A stretch of DNA of 64,000 nt from UBA10649 sp963842725 (lineage in GTDB: Bacteria; Actinomycetota; Actinomycetes; S36-B12), in the NCBI GenBank assembly GCA_963842725.1, contig CAWJHN010000003.1, forward strand, positions 372,001 through 436,000. Direction: 5' to 3'. The position numbers and the translations under genes are program-made. Below, one piece after another: positions 51,648-60,276 of the stretch. Position 1 is the stretch's first letter. Each line of letters starts with the position of its first letter. The notes under the pieces are model-generated. The model made no database searches, was not told the origin of the DNA, and saw only the letters and a program-made list of their open reading frames with translations.

Positions 51648-52673
51648 TCAGCGTCGCAGCCTGCGGCGCAGCGAGGCGGCCACCTGCGCGGTGAAGGCGC
51701 CCCGAGCAGCAGGGTCGACCTTCAGGCTCCGAAGTGCGTGGTACGGGTTTCCCGGTGCCCAGCGCATCATGGCGAGGAACGCGTCGGCGGCCGCGATGCC
51801 GGCCGTGGATCGAAGTGCGGCCAACGTCGCGTCGCGGGGTCTGCCCCGGCCGCCCCGAGCCGCGGCGATGATCCCGGGACCAGCTGCATACGACGCGATC
51901 GAGGCGTCCGGCTCGTCGGACCACTTCGCGAGCATCAGCTCGCGATTGCGTGTCGCGCAGAAGGTGCGGAGGAGCGTGTTGGTGGACGTTCCTGCGGCAT
52001 GCGGCATCCGTACGTCCGGTGCCGTCAGGACGTGCCAGCCTGCCTGTCTCAGCGTGCAGCTGAAGTCGACGTCGATGTACCCCCAGGGGTAGAACCACGG
52101 GTCGAAGCCGCCGACGGCATCCCACACGGACCTGCGGATCAGTTGGCCCGCACTCGGCAGGTAGGGGCCCATGGATGGTCCGGCGAAGGGTGCCGCGGGG
52201 CTCGGTCCCGACGCGATGTCGTCCGCCGGTGTCCGCGAGTCCACGTGTCGGTGCAGCCGACGACCGGCGGAGTCGACCGCGGTGGGACCGACGGCCGCGA
52301 GCCCCGGGTCGGCGTCCAGAGCGGCCGCCAGCCGGCCCAATGCCGAGGGAGGCAGGACGAGGTCGTCCTGGATTGCCCAGACGTGGCGCGATTCGACGCC
52401 CGCGAGGCCGGCATGGACCCCTGCGGCCCATCCGAGGTTCATCCCCGCGCCGACCCGCCAGATGCCGTCGCGGTAGGTCACGCCCACTGAGGCGGGATCG
52501 TTGACCACGCAGATGATTGCGACGTCACGACCGGCGGCGGACGACCGGACCGACTCGATGGTCGTCCGCAGCCGCGCGCTCTCCTTCAGGGTGACGATCA
52601 CCGCCGCGACCTCGCACGCGATGCCCGGTCCCTCGCGCGCAGCCTCCGGGATCGTCGGGTCAGTCACCGGCAC
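51648..52673 (-). CDS. Family 2 glycosyltransferase
   Basis: The 341-residue GT-A enzyme has AAVIVTLKESARLRTTIESV at the nucleotide-binding start, a DDL acidic motif in HVWAIQDDLVLPPSA, and GGFDPWFYPWGYIDVDF with the catalytic-base region of rhamnosyl/galactofuranosyl-type GT2 enzymes. It probably adds a sugar to a surface glycan. GTG at 52673 or 52667. Its start overlaps the end of the epimerase-like gene, so the two act in one operon. Confidence 0.83.
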   Translation of the reverse strand: MPVTDPTIPEAAREGPGIACEVAAVIVTLKESARLRTTIESVRSSAAGRDVAIICVVNDPASVGVTYRDGIWRVGAGMNLGWAAGVHAGLAGVESRHVWAIQDDLVLPPSALGRLAAALDADPGLAAVGPTAVDSAGRRLHRHVDSRTPADDIASGPSPAAPFAGPSMGPYLPSAGQLIRRSVWDAVGGFDPWFYPWGYIDVDFSCTLRQAGWHVLTAPDVRMPHAAGTSTNTLLRTFCATRNRELMLAKWSDEPDASIASYAAGPGIIAAARGGRGRPRDATLAALRSTAGIAAADAFLAMMRWAPGNPYHALRSLKVDPAARGAFTAQVAASLRRRLRR

Positions 52674-53226
52674 CCGGCCCCGACTGATACTGCCGCGGGA
52701 AGTAGTCGGCGACGTCGACGGGGATGTCCGGGCTGTTCCACGGCAGCGTCAGCCGGTCCGGCGCCTCGTATCGATACGGCAGGGTTGGGAAGTTCACGAG
52801 CATGGTCTCGACCGGGGCGACATTGATGCTCAGGTGCCACACGCCGGTGGGAATCGTGAGCATGCGGATTCCCTGCGGGGTCAGGGGCACCTTCTGCACG
52901 AGTTGATAGGTCGGTGATTCGCGCCGGCCGTCATACAGCAGGGTCAGGGTCTCGCCGCTGATCAGGCAGTAGCGGTCGGTCTTGTGCTGATGGACGCCCC
53001 ACCCCTTCAGGGTGTTGGCACGAATGGTGAAGCAGTAGCTGTGCACGATCGGTTGCGCCCAGAACTCGGGGTCGTTGTTGACGATCTCGAAGAGCCGTCC
53101 ACGATGGTCGACGTGCGTCGTCGGGCGTCGGGTCAGCACGCCGTCGATGGTCGCGTGCACGGGCTCGCCGGCCGCGGTGACCGTTTCCTCGTCCCGGTCC
53201 GCACCGAACGCGTCGAAGTCGATCAT
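52660..53226 (-). CDS. RmlC-like cupin, dTDP-4-dehydrorhamnose 3,5-epimerase family
   Basis: The 188-residue cupin has HVDHRGRLFEIVNNDPEF, SYCFTIRANTLKGWGVHQHK and ISGETLTLLYDGR, the RmlC-type jelly roll. The substrate loop has KGWGVHQH in place of the classical RGLHYQ, so it may be an epimerase or isomerase of another nucleotide sugar, or a non-epimerising relative. It supplies, by context, a sugar for the overlapping glycosyltransferase. ATG at 53226. Confidence 0.78.
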   Translation of the reverse strand: MIDFDAFGADRDEETVTAAGEPVHATIDGVLTRRPTTHVDHRGRLFEIVNNDPEFWAQPIVHSYCFTIRANTLKGWGVHQHKTDRYCLISGETLTLLYDGRRESPTYQLVQKVPLTPQGIRMLTIPTGVWHLSINVAPVETMLVNFPTLPYRYEAPDRLTLPWNSPDIPVDVADYFPRQYQSGPGAGD

Positions 53227-53368
53227 CACCGTTTCCCGCCCTTCCGAGAGCCGTCATTGCCGGCCCGTCGACCGTACACCGGGCCAGCGTCCCAACGAGC
53301 GCGGATTCGTGGCCCGCACAGCCTGGCACCGTGTGGACCGCGCTTCAGGGCGTCTGAGGGTCGACGAT

Positions 53369-55684
53369 GTGCCTGTGGCGGACGGACTGCTCGAACTGGC
53401 GATGCGATCGTCTGCGGTCGGCATGGCCCTCGTGGCACCGAACGGTGCCCTCGTCGAGGTCAATCCCGCGTTGTGCCGGCTCCTCGATCGAGACGAGGCG
53501 GAACTTTGTTCGTGCACGTGGGAGGACTTGACGCATCCCGAGGACGTGGCCGCTGATCGGGCCGTCCTCAGTGACGTCCTTGACGGCAGGCGCGACTCGT
53601 TTCAGCTGGTGAAGCGGTACCTGCGCCCGGACGGAAGCGTCGTCCACGGGCACCTCTCGGTTGCCTGCCTGCGCGACGACGACGGATCCGTGCGGGTCTT
53701 CGTCGCCCAGGTCGTCGACCTGACGGAGCAGGTCGAGGCATCGCGCAACTTCCTGTTCCTTGCCGAGAACGTCTCGGACGTCGTGGCGCGGGGCACGCGC
53801 GAGGGGGTCTTCGATTGGGTCTCGCCTTCGGTTCAGCGTGAACTGGGGTGGTTGCCGGAGGAGATGATCGGCACCCGGCTGCGCAGTTTCGTTCACCCGG
53901 AGGACGTCGATGGCGTCGAGCACGCGCACACGGGCCTCGGGCAGGGAGAGGACGCCGCCTTCGAAGCCCGGTTGCGCCGCAAGGACGGCGACTACGTGTG
54001 GATGACCGTGCGCGCCCGGCCGGTCCTCGACGAGCAGGGCACGGTGGTCGGTCGCGTCGCAGGATTCTGGAACTCGCAGGCAGAGCACGAGGTCCGACAG
54101 GCCCTGTCCGTCAGCGAGGCGCGCTTCCGCGCCGGGCTGCAGGCGGAGCTCGATGCGCATGTGTTCCTCGATGCCGTTCGCGATGCCGATGGCTGCATCG
54201 TCGACCTCGAGTACACGATTCTCAACGAGGCGGCGTTGGTCTACGTGCGGCGTCCGGCCGAGGAGATGATCGGCGGTCGGATGCTTGAGCTGTTCCCCGG
54301 GCAGCGCGCGAACGGGATGTTCGACCGGCTTGCCCGCACCATCGACACCGGCGTGCCCCTGATGCTGGACGGGGTCAGGGTCGACAGCGAGGTTGCGGGA
54401 GAGCCGCGCAACTTCGACTTCCGAGCCGTGCGGGTGGGCGACGGCATCAGCCTCACCTGGCGCGACGTGACCGAACGCGTTCGCGCGCAGGAGGTGCTGG
54501 CCGAGTCCGAACGTCAGGCTCGCGAACTGGCGGACCGGTACGCGGCTGCCCGCAACGAGGCACTCGAGGCGAACCTTGCCAAGACCGCCTTCCTCTCGCG
54601 GATGAGCCACGAGTTGCGCACGCCGCTGAATGCGGTGCTCGGCTTCGCGCAACTGCTCGGCATGGATCCGCTCTCGGACGACCAGCGCGTCTCGGTCGAC
54701 CACATCCGGGCAGGTGGTGCGCTGCTCCTTGACCTGATCACGGAGGTCCTCGACATCTCGCGGATCGAGGTCGGGCGCCTCGCCCTCTCGCTGGAGTCGG
54801 TCGCGGCCGATGAGGCGGTGAGCGAGGCGCTTGACCTCGTCACGTCGCTTGCCAGCGAGTCGGCCATCACCATGACGCGCGGCCCGGACTGCGGCCTGTA
54901 CGTCTGGGCAGACCGCCAGCGGGCGATCCAGATCCTGCTGAACCTGCTGACCAATGCCGTGAAGTACAACCGGCCGGGCGGCTCGGTGACGGTCACCTGC
55001 GAGGGGCTCGAGGACGGCGAGGTCGCCTTCCGCGTGGAGGACACCGGACCCGGCATCCCGGACGAGCAGATAGGTCGTCTCTTCCAACCGTTCGACCGGC
55101 TGGGCGCGGAAGCCACCCCTGTGCAGGGGACCGGCATCGGCCTGACGTTGGCTCAGGGACTCGCCCGCGCCATGAGCGGGCGAATCGAGGTGGAGTCGAC
55201 CATCGGCCGCGGCTCGGCGTTCAGCCTGGTCCTACCACCGTCCGAACTGCCGCCGGCAACGGCCGTTCGCGTCGGACTGCCCACTGCCCGCGTGCCCGAC
55301 GTCCGCACGCGCATCCTGTACATCGAGGACAATCCCGCGAACGCCGACCTGATGCGTCACATCGCCAAGCTCCGCGAGGGGGTCAGCCTGACCCTGGCCG
55401 CGAACGGGGCGAGCGGACTTGCGTCGGCCATGTCCGACGCGCCCGACGTGATCTTCCTGGACCTCCACCTTCCGGACCAGCCGGGCGAGGACGTGATCCG
55501 CCATCTGCGGGCCGAGCACCGGACGGCGGCCGTGCCGGTCGTCGTCCTCACCGCGGATGCCGGTGTCGACACCCATCGACGGGCCATGGCGTTGGGAGCC
55601 ACGGCGGTGCTGACCAAGCCCGTCGACGTCGGTTCCGTGCTCGCGTGGATCGACGATCCGGGCCGAGGAGGCCGCAGTCCGTGA
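53369..55684 (+). CDS. Triple-PAS hybrid histidine kinase with C-terminal receiver
   Basis: About 771 residues, with no membrane segment. Three PAS domains (about 8-120, 125-240, 250-370) are joined by coiled coil to HisKA with His414 in FLSRMSHELRTPLNAVLGFA. The HATPase has NLLTNAVKYNRPGG, DTGPGIPDEQIG and GTGIGLTLAQG. A receiver domain holds Asp698 in VIFLDLHLPDQPGED. I chose GTG 53369, eight bases after GAGGG; the frame is open further up but without homology. The stop overlaps the REC-EAL gene in GTGA, so it probably controls c-di-GMP breakdown by phosphotransfer. Confidence 0.85.
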   Translation: MPVADGLLELAMRSSAVGMALVAPNGALVEVNPALCRLLDRDEAELCSCTWEDLTHPEDVAADRAVLSDVLDGRRDSFQLVKRYLRPDGSVVHGHLSVACLRDDDGSVRVFVAQVVDLTEQVEASRNFLFLAENVSDVVARGTREGVFDWVSPSVQRELGWLPEEMIGTRLRSFVHPEDVDGVEHAHTGLGQGEDAAFEARLRRKDGDYVWMTVRARPVLDEQGTVVGRVAGFWNSQAEHEVRQALSVSEARFRAGLQAELDAHVFLDAVRDADGCIVDLEYTILNEAALVYVRRPAEEMIGGRMLELFPGQRANGMFDRLARTIDTGVPLMLDGVRVDSEVAGEPRNFDFRAVRVGDGISLTWRDVTERVRAQEVLAESERQARELADRYAAARNEALEANLAKTAFLSRMSHELRTPLNAVLGFAQLLGMDPLSDDQRVSVDHIRAGGALLLDLITEVLDISRIEVGRLALSLESVAADEAVSEALDLVTSLASESAITMTRGPDCGLYVWADRQRAIQILLNLLTNAVKYNRPGGSVTVTCEGLEDGEVAFRVEDTGPGIPDEQIGRLFQPFDRLGAEATPVQGTGIGLTLAQGLARAMSGRIEVESTIGRGSAFSLVLPPSELPPATAVRVGLPTARVPDVRTRILYIEDNPANADLMRHIAKLREGVSLTLAANGASGLASAMSDAPDVIFLDLHLPDQPGEDVIRHLRAEHRTAAVPVVVLTADAGVDTHRRAMALGATAVLTKPVDVGSVLAWIDDPGRGGRSP

Positions 55685-56895
55685 AGGCCGTCGAGCAGGT
55701 CCTCGCCGCGGTGTCTGACGCCCGGGTGCTCGTCATCGACGACAACCCGACCAACACGCTGCTCGCCCGACGCATCCTGCAGAAGTCCGGCCTCGAGGAC
55801 GTGATCGAGCTCCTCGACCCGACGCGCACGCGCGACGTGCTCCGCGAGCAGGAGCCAGACCTCGTCCTCCTCGACCTGCGCATGCCGGGGATGGACGGCT
55901 TCGAGGTGCTCGACACCATCCGTCGCCATGCGGCCGCCACCTACCTGCCCGTCATCGTCGTGACCGCGGACACCGCGCGCGAGAGTCTCGAACGGGCGCT
56001 CTCGATGGGTGCCAGTGACTTCGTCACCAAGCCGTTCAACGCCAGCGAGTTGGCGCTTCGCGTACGGAACCTGCTGGTCACCCGCCACGCGTACCAGGAA
56101 CTGCGCCGCAGTCGGGCGTTCATGCAGACGCGACTGGGCCTGTTCGAGCCGGATCTCGCAGGCGTGGACGTCGACCTGGGGGTGGCGCGCCGGCTCATCG
56201 AGAGCGCTATCGCCCACGAATCCTTCGACATCTACCTGCAGCCCGTGGTCGACATGCGCGACGGTGCCGTGGTGGGGGCGGAGGCGCTGGCCCGCTTCGA
56301 CGATGACGTCCTCCAGTCGCCTGCTGCGTGGTTCGCCGCGGCCCTCGAGGTGGGCCTGATCGCCGAGTTGGAGCAGGCGACGTTTCTCAAGGCGCTCTCG
56401 CTCGTCGACACTCGGCCGCCCGGCACGTCCGTTTCCGTGAACCTCTCCCCGGCGACGCTCCTGGCCGTGTTCGACGGCGACCTCCCGCCCGGGGTCCCCT
56501 GGGAACGCGTCGTCATCGAACTCACGGAGCACCTGCCGGTCGAGGACTACGCCTCACTCAATCGCGCCCTTGGCCCCTTGCGCGCCCTAGGCGCCCGGAT
56601 CGCGGTTGATGACGCCGGTGCCGGCTTCGCCAGCCTGCGGCACATCCTCGACCTGCGTCCCGACATCATCAAGATCGACATCGGGATCACTCGCGGCGTC
56701 GACCAGGATCCGAGCCGGGCCGCCATCGCCCGGATGCTCGTCGACTTCGCGAATTCGGTCGGGATCACGGTCGTGGCCGAGGGCGTGGAGACCGCAGCCG
56801 AGCGGGACGCCCTGATCGAGTTGGGCGGCGTGTTCGGTCAGGGGTTCCTCTTCGGACGTCCGCAGATGGCCGGACCGCAGGCTGCCTACACCTGA
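55681..56895 (+). CDS. REC-EAL response regulator, c-di-GMP phosphodiesterase
   Basis: The 404-residue protein has an N-terminal receiver with phospho-acceptor Asp65 in LVLLDLRMPGMDG and Lys in FVTKPFNAS, then an EAL domain (about 155-400). The catalytic signature appears complete: GAEALARF, VSVNLSPATL, VIELTEHLP, DDAGAGFASL, IIKIDIGITRG, VAEGVET and GQGFLFGRP. It should cleave cyclic di-GMP when phosphorylated by the overlapping hybrid kinase. Cytosolic. Confidence 0.9.
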   Translation: MKAVEQVLAAVSDARVLVIDDNPTNTLLARRILQKSGLEDVIELLDPTRTRDVLREQEPDLVLLDLRMPGMDGFEVLDTIRRHAAATYLPVIVVTADTARESLERALSMGASDFVTKPFNASELALRVRNLLVTRHAYQELRRSRAFMQTRLGLFEPDLAGVDVDLGVARRLIESAIAHESFDIYLQPVVDMRDGAVVGAEALARFDDDVLQSPAAWFAAALEVGLIAELEQATFLKALSLVDTRPPGTSVSVNLSPATLLAVFDGDLPPGVPWERVVIELTEHLPVEDYASLNRALGPLRALGARIAVDDAGAGFASLRHILDLRPDIIKIDIGITRGVDQDPSRAAIARMLVDFANSVGITVVAEGVETAAERDALIELGGVFGQGFLFGRPQMAGPQAAYT

Positions 56896-56905
56896 CCCTC
56901 CCCGT

Positions 56906-56920
56906 CGCGGACCGTCCGCG
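56906..56920 (+). terminator. Short hairpin after the REC-EAL gene
   Basis: CGCGG and CCGCG pair around ACCGT, part of a 15-base inverted repeat just after the stop. There is no T run, so termination is uncertain. Confidence 0.35.
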
Positions 56921-57014
56921 TGACCCACGACCGTGATTCAGGACCCGGCTTGACGTCTGGATCGCGCTGGAGTTTGGGACTAGCCTGCAGTGGCGAACGA
57001 CGAGGAGGCCCCTG

Positions 57015-57821
57015 ATGGTGGATGAGGATCGCGTCTCGACATTCCACCGCCTGCATGCCTCCGGCTGCTTCGTCATGCCCAATCCCTGGGATGCGGGCAG
57101 CGCCAGGGCGTTGGAGCAGCTGGGTTTCCCGGCGCTGGCGACGACGAGTGCGGGCTTCGCCTGGACGCTGGGTCGTTCCGACAACGCTGTGACCCTCGAC
57201 GAGGCCCTGGCCCACCTCCGTGACATTGCGTCCGCGGTGCGGATCCCGGTCAACGCGGACTTCGAGGGCGGGTTCGCTGTCGATCCGCAGCAGGTCGGGG
57301 AGAACGTGCGGCTGGCTGCCGCCACGGGGATCGCCGGCCTCTCGATCGAGGACTCCACCGGTGACGAGGCCCGTCCGCTCCACGAGTTTGATCTGGCCGT
57401 CGAGCGCGTGCGAGCTGCGCGGGCGGCCATTGACGACAGCGGCACCCGTGTCGTCCTCACGGCGCGATCAGAGGGATTCGTCGTGGGACGGCCGGACATC
57501 GATGAGACCATTCGGCGGCTGCGAGCGTACGCCGAGGCCGGTGCCGACTGCCTTTACGCGCCGCGGATCAGCTCTGTGGAGCACGTCATAGCCATCGTGG
57601 CAGCCGTGTCACCGAAGCCCGTGAACCTCCTCGTCAACGCGCCGTTCATCACCGTTGCCGAGGCGGCGGCATTGGGGGCCCGGCGCATCAGCGTCGGCGG
57701 CACGCTGGCGCGCACGGCGTGGGGTGGATTCCTCCAGGCAGCCAAGGAGATCATCGAGGCCGGGACCTTCACGTGTTTCCAGGACCTGCCCGACGTTGAT
57801 GCGCGTTTCCGCGGGCGTTAG
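57015..57821 (+). CDS. Isocitrate lyase/PEP mutase superfamily enzyme
   Basis: The 268-residue TIM barrel has MPNPWDAGSARALEQLGFPA, PVNADFEGGFAVDPQQVG with the Mg-binding acidic loop, GLSIEDSTGD, and LTARSEGFVVGR. It belongs to the PEP mutase-like group (oxaloacetate decarboxylase, methylisocitrate lyase relatives) with unknown substrate. The loop Cys of true isocitrate lyases (KKCGH) is absent. ATG after a GAGGAGG ribosome site at 57002-57008; a TAGCCT -10 lies at 56981-56986. Confidence 0.85.
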   Translation: MVDEDRVSTFHRLHASGCFVMPNPWDAGSARALEQLGFPALATTSAGFAWTLGRSDNAVTLDEALAHLRDIASAVRIPVNADFEGGFAVDPQQVGENVRLAAATGIAGLSIEDSTGDEARPLHEFDLAVERVRAARAAIDDSGTRVVLTARSEGFVVGRPDIDETIRRLRAYAEAGADCLYAPRISSVEHVIAIVAAVSPKPVNLLVNAPFITVAEAAALGARRISVGGTLARTAWGGFLQAAKEIIEAGTFTCFQDLPDVDARFRGR

Positions 57822-58052
57822 CGCCACCGGCCGGGCGGCAGACGACCCACCCGCGGGCCAGATCTGCGACCGCGCCTTCGAGGCCACCGGCCTGTTCGAG
57901 GCCTTCACGGGCTTCGAACGCCAACTCGCGAGCCCAGACTCCGGCACCGCTCGAACGCCACCCGTGCGCCCCGTACCGGCTGGCCCGAAGCCATAACTCC
58001 GGGCGACGTCACCCCCTAGGCTCGGGACACACTCGAGGGATGGGGAGCGGCG

Positions 58053-59957
58053 ATGGCCACCAGAAGTGAGGTACGCCGCCTGCGCGCCGTGGCGGTCGCC
58101 ATGGCCGTCACCGGGTGCGTGACGGTAACGACGCTCGCAGCGACGCCTGTGGCGGGCAGCACCGCAGCCCTGGCGTCGCCGGGGGCACCGTCGAAGACGA
58201 TCGCGGTGCCCCGGAAGGCGCCGAGTCTTCAGCAGTCCCTGGTGCGGCTGGCGAGCCTCAATCCGCCACTTCCGGTGGCCACGGGCGAGGTCGTGCCGGT
58301 CCGGGTTTCGCCCGCACTGCAGGCCCAGATCGACAGGGCGGTCGTTGCGGACGCGGACCTGCTCAGGGCACGCCTGGACGGTGCGCGAGAGGGGCGTGAC
58401 GACGGCCCCACGGTGACCATCACCTCCCAGACCGAGAACAGCGTCTCGGGGCAGGTGACGCAGTCCTTCACGGGTGAGAACGGCGCCATAGTGGAGGTGG
58501 CTCTCGACATCGGCGCCACCGTGAAGGCCGGATCGGATTCGGCTTCGCTCGACTTCGGGCTGGGCATCAAGTCGACGACGGCCGAGGGAGCAAGCAAGAC
58601 GTGGGGCCTCCGCCTGCGGGACGCCCTGTCTGGCAAGGTTCCGACCTGCCCGAGCGCCTCAGGCGAGTTCGTCATCAAGTCGCCCGTCGACTTCACGAGC
58701 AACGACTCGGAGACCTTCGGCAGCACCAACGTGCGCCTAGGCGAGGTGAAGTCGGCGACGAGCGGGAAGCTGGTCGTGGAGGTTCGGGGGTCGCTCGGGC
58801 CGGATGCCCGGCTGCGTCCAGCGCAGGTGACCGCCACGGGATCCATTGACTACTCGCGCACCATGCAGGGGCTCGCCTTCCTGCAGAGCCGCCAGCGGGT
58901 GGTCGGGTCCACCTCCCTGAGCGGCACGCTCGACCCGAGCGGCGGACAGCTCCGGGGCGCGTCTGCTTCGACGCGCATGCGCGCGGACGGGTGGGGTTCG
59001 GAGTCCGGCAAGGCGAAGAGCGTCTTCACCACGGTGCTGGAGTCGCTGGTCCGAGATGCCGTTGCCCGGGCGGCGAAGTCGATGAAGGAGATCGAGGCGA
59101 ACGCACGCGGCGGCAAGTGCACGGTCGTGGAGCTCACGCCGGCCACCGGCGGTTCGCTCGCACCCAGAGCGTCGGTCGGGGTGAAGGCGGTGCTCAAGAC
59201 CAAGGACGGCAAGGTCGTGCAGACGGTGCGCTGGGCGGCCACGCCGGCGAAGGGATCCGTGGGACCGCGGACGTCGAACAGCAGCAGGCCGAGCTTCAAG
59301 GTGACCGGCGCCGCTAAGGGACCGCAGACCGCAAGCGTCACGTTCAAGGCCGTGTCACCGGCGGGGATCTCGTCGGCGCCGTGGACCGCCGGCGGAAAGG
59401 ATGAATTCCCGCGGACGTATGCGGGCTCGGTGTCCTACACGAAGATCGTCGAACTGCCAGGTGGCGGAGCCGAGACGACGAACTGGTCCGCTGACGTGAC
59501 CTACGTGCTGGCGCAGAAGCAGGCGAACCCGGATGGGACGTCGCATGCGCTGTACGACCTGACGTCCATCTCGATCGGCAGTTTCACGTACGAGGTGGAC
59601 ACCCCGGCCGCTCGGTGCGCGCTGGACGCGGCGGCGTCGGGCAGCGCCCGCGTGGTTGCCGGTGACCTGGAGATCCAGGTCGCGAAGGGGGGCACCTGGA
59701 CGTCGGCGTTCCTGATCGACGCGTCCTTGGGCAAGAAGAAGAACACCTGCGTCACCAAGACACAGCCTTCCGTGACGGTCTCGGGCACCCAGGAGGTCAA
59801 GGCGTTCCTGAACAACCGCCTCGTGTCGGGCGGCTTCCTCAGGCCGATGCCGGCGTCCGGTCCCATCGCGGCGAGTGGGGTCACCGATGTGATGGAGCTG
59901 GCCAGCATTCCGGGTGCCCGGGGGTCGGCCTCCTGGGACCTCAAGCCCGCGGCCTAG
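58053..59957 (+). CDS. Large secreted protein of unknown function
   Basis: The 634-residue protein has a signal peptide (RRLRAVAVAMAVTGCVTVTT, cleavage near TAALAS) and no C-terminal anchor. The mature part is rich in Ser, Thr, Ala and Gly with beta-strand patterns, an early segment TITSQTENSVSGQVTQSFTG and a basic middle region with repeated KxG motifs. Five cysteines of the mature part allow disulfides. I recognise no domain. Ribosome site GGGGAG before the ATG; a TAGGCT -10 at 58017-58022. It stands alone between the PEP-mutase-like gene and tRNA-Gly. Confidence 0.75.
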   Translation: MATRSEVRRLRAVAVAMAVTGCVTVTTLAATPVAGSTAALASPGAPSKTIAVPRKAPSLQQSLVRLASLNPPLPVATGEVVPVRVSPALQAQIDRAVVADADLLRARLDGAREGRDDGPTVTITSQTENSVSGQVTQSFTGENGAIVEVALDIGATVKAGSDSASLDFGLGIKSTTAEGASKTWGLRLRDALSGKVPTCPSASGEFVIKSPVDFTSNDSETFGSTNVRLGEVKSATSGKLVVEVRGSLGPDARLRPAQVTATGSIDYSRTMQGLAFLQSRQRVVGSTSLSGTLDPSGGQLRGASASTRMRADGWGSESGKAKSVFTTVLESLVRDAVARAAKSMKEIEANARGGKCTVVELTPATGGSLAPRASVGVKAVLKTKDGKVVQTVRWAATPAKGSVGPRTSNSSRPSFKVTGAAKGPQTASVTFKAVSPAGISSAPWTAGGKDEFPRTYAGSVSYTKIVELPGGGAETTNWSADVTYVLAQKQANPDGTSHALYDLTSISIGSFTYEVDTPAARCALDAAASGSARVVAGDLEIQVAKGGTWTSAFLIDASLGKKKNTCVTKTQPSVTVSGTQEVKAFLNNRLVSGGFLRPMPASGPIAASGVTDVMELASIPGARGSASWDLKPAA

Positions 59958-60059
59958 CGGCAACCGGCGACAGGTCGACTAGGGCACGGTGCAGGACTTC
60001 GATGTGAAGGCGGCCGCATCGCAGAAGGCGGCGGGAACGCGGATCGAACCGGTCTGTGG

Positions 60060-60074
60060 GAGCGGGTGACGGGA
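60060..60074 (+). repeat. 15-bp duplicate of the tRNA-Gly 3' end
   Basis: GAGCGGGTGACGGGA here is identical to 60164-60178, which covers the acceptor and part of the T-arm of tRNA-Gly. Direct repeats of a tRNA 3' end are what tyrosine-integrase elements leave at their borders. The two copies are only 104 bases apart, so any element has been lost or only a fragment was duplicated. Confidence 0.5.
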
Positions 60075-60164
60075 GCCGTCGCGCCGCTCCTCCGGATTCC
60101 CGACGTGTTGTCCCGTCGCATGGCATTGGCCCCCCGAAATGGCGCGCGAGGCCAACGTCATGCG

Positions 60165-60235
60165 AGCGGGTGACGGGAATCGAACCCGCACTGTCAGCTT
60201 GGGAAGCTGATGTTCTGCCATTGAACTACACCCGC
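60165..60235 (-). tRNA. tRNA-Gly (anticodon CCC)
   Basis: Read on the minus strand, the 71-base gene has acceptor GCGGGTG/CACCCGC with discriminator T, D-arm GTTC...GAAC, anticodon stem TCAGC/GCTGA with loop TTCCCAA, and T-arm GGGTTCGATTC. The loop gives anticodon CCC. CCA is not encoded. Confidence 0.95.
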
Positions 60236-60246
60236 GGAACGACCTG

Positions 60247-60276
60247 ATTATGCCAGCACGCATCGAGGTGGGTCAT
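60247..60276 (-). promoter_or_regulatory. Promoter of tRNA-Gly
   Basis: On the minus strand ATGACC (60271-60276) and CATAAT (60247-60252) are separated by 18 bases and lie just upstream of the tRNA. The -35 overlaps the stop of the multicopper oxidase gene. Confidence 0.6.

Noticed and set aside
56970..56990. A DevR box before the PEP-mutase-like gene (TTTGGGACTAGCC)
   Set aside because: Only one half-site is present; the GTCCC half is missing, and the segment is better explained as a TAGCCT -10.
57655..57996. A possible small gene after the PEP-mutase-like gene
   Set aside because: It starts inside the previous gene in another frame, has Arg/Pro-rich composition and no ribosome site.
60020..60080. 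A second, decayed tRNA gene upstream of tRNA-Gly
   Set aside because: Only the 15-base 3' end and a vague TCGAACC are recognisable; no anticodon or D-arm can be built.
59979..60263. A 94-codon minus-strand frame across tRNA-Gly
   Set aside because: It runs through the tRNA gene and has no recognisable protein features.
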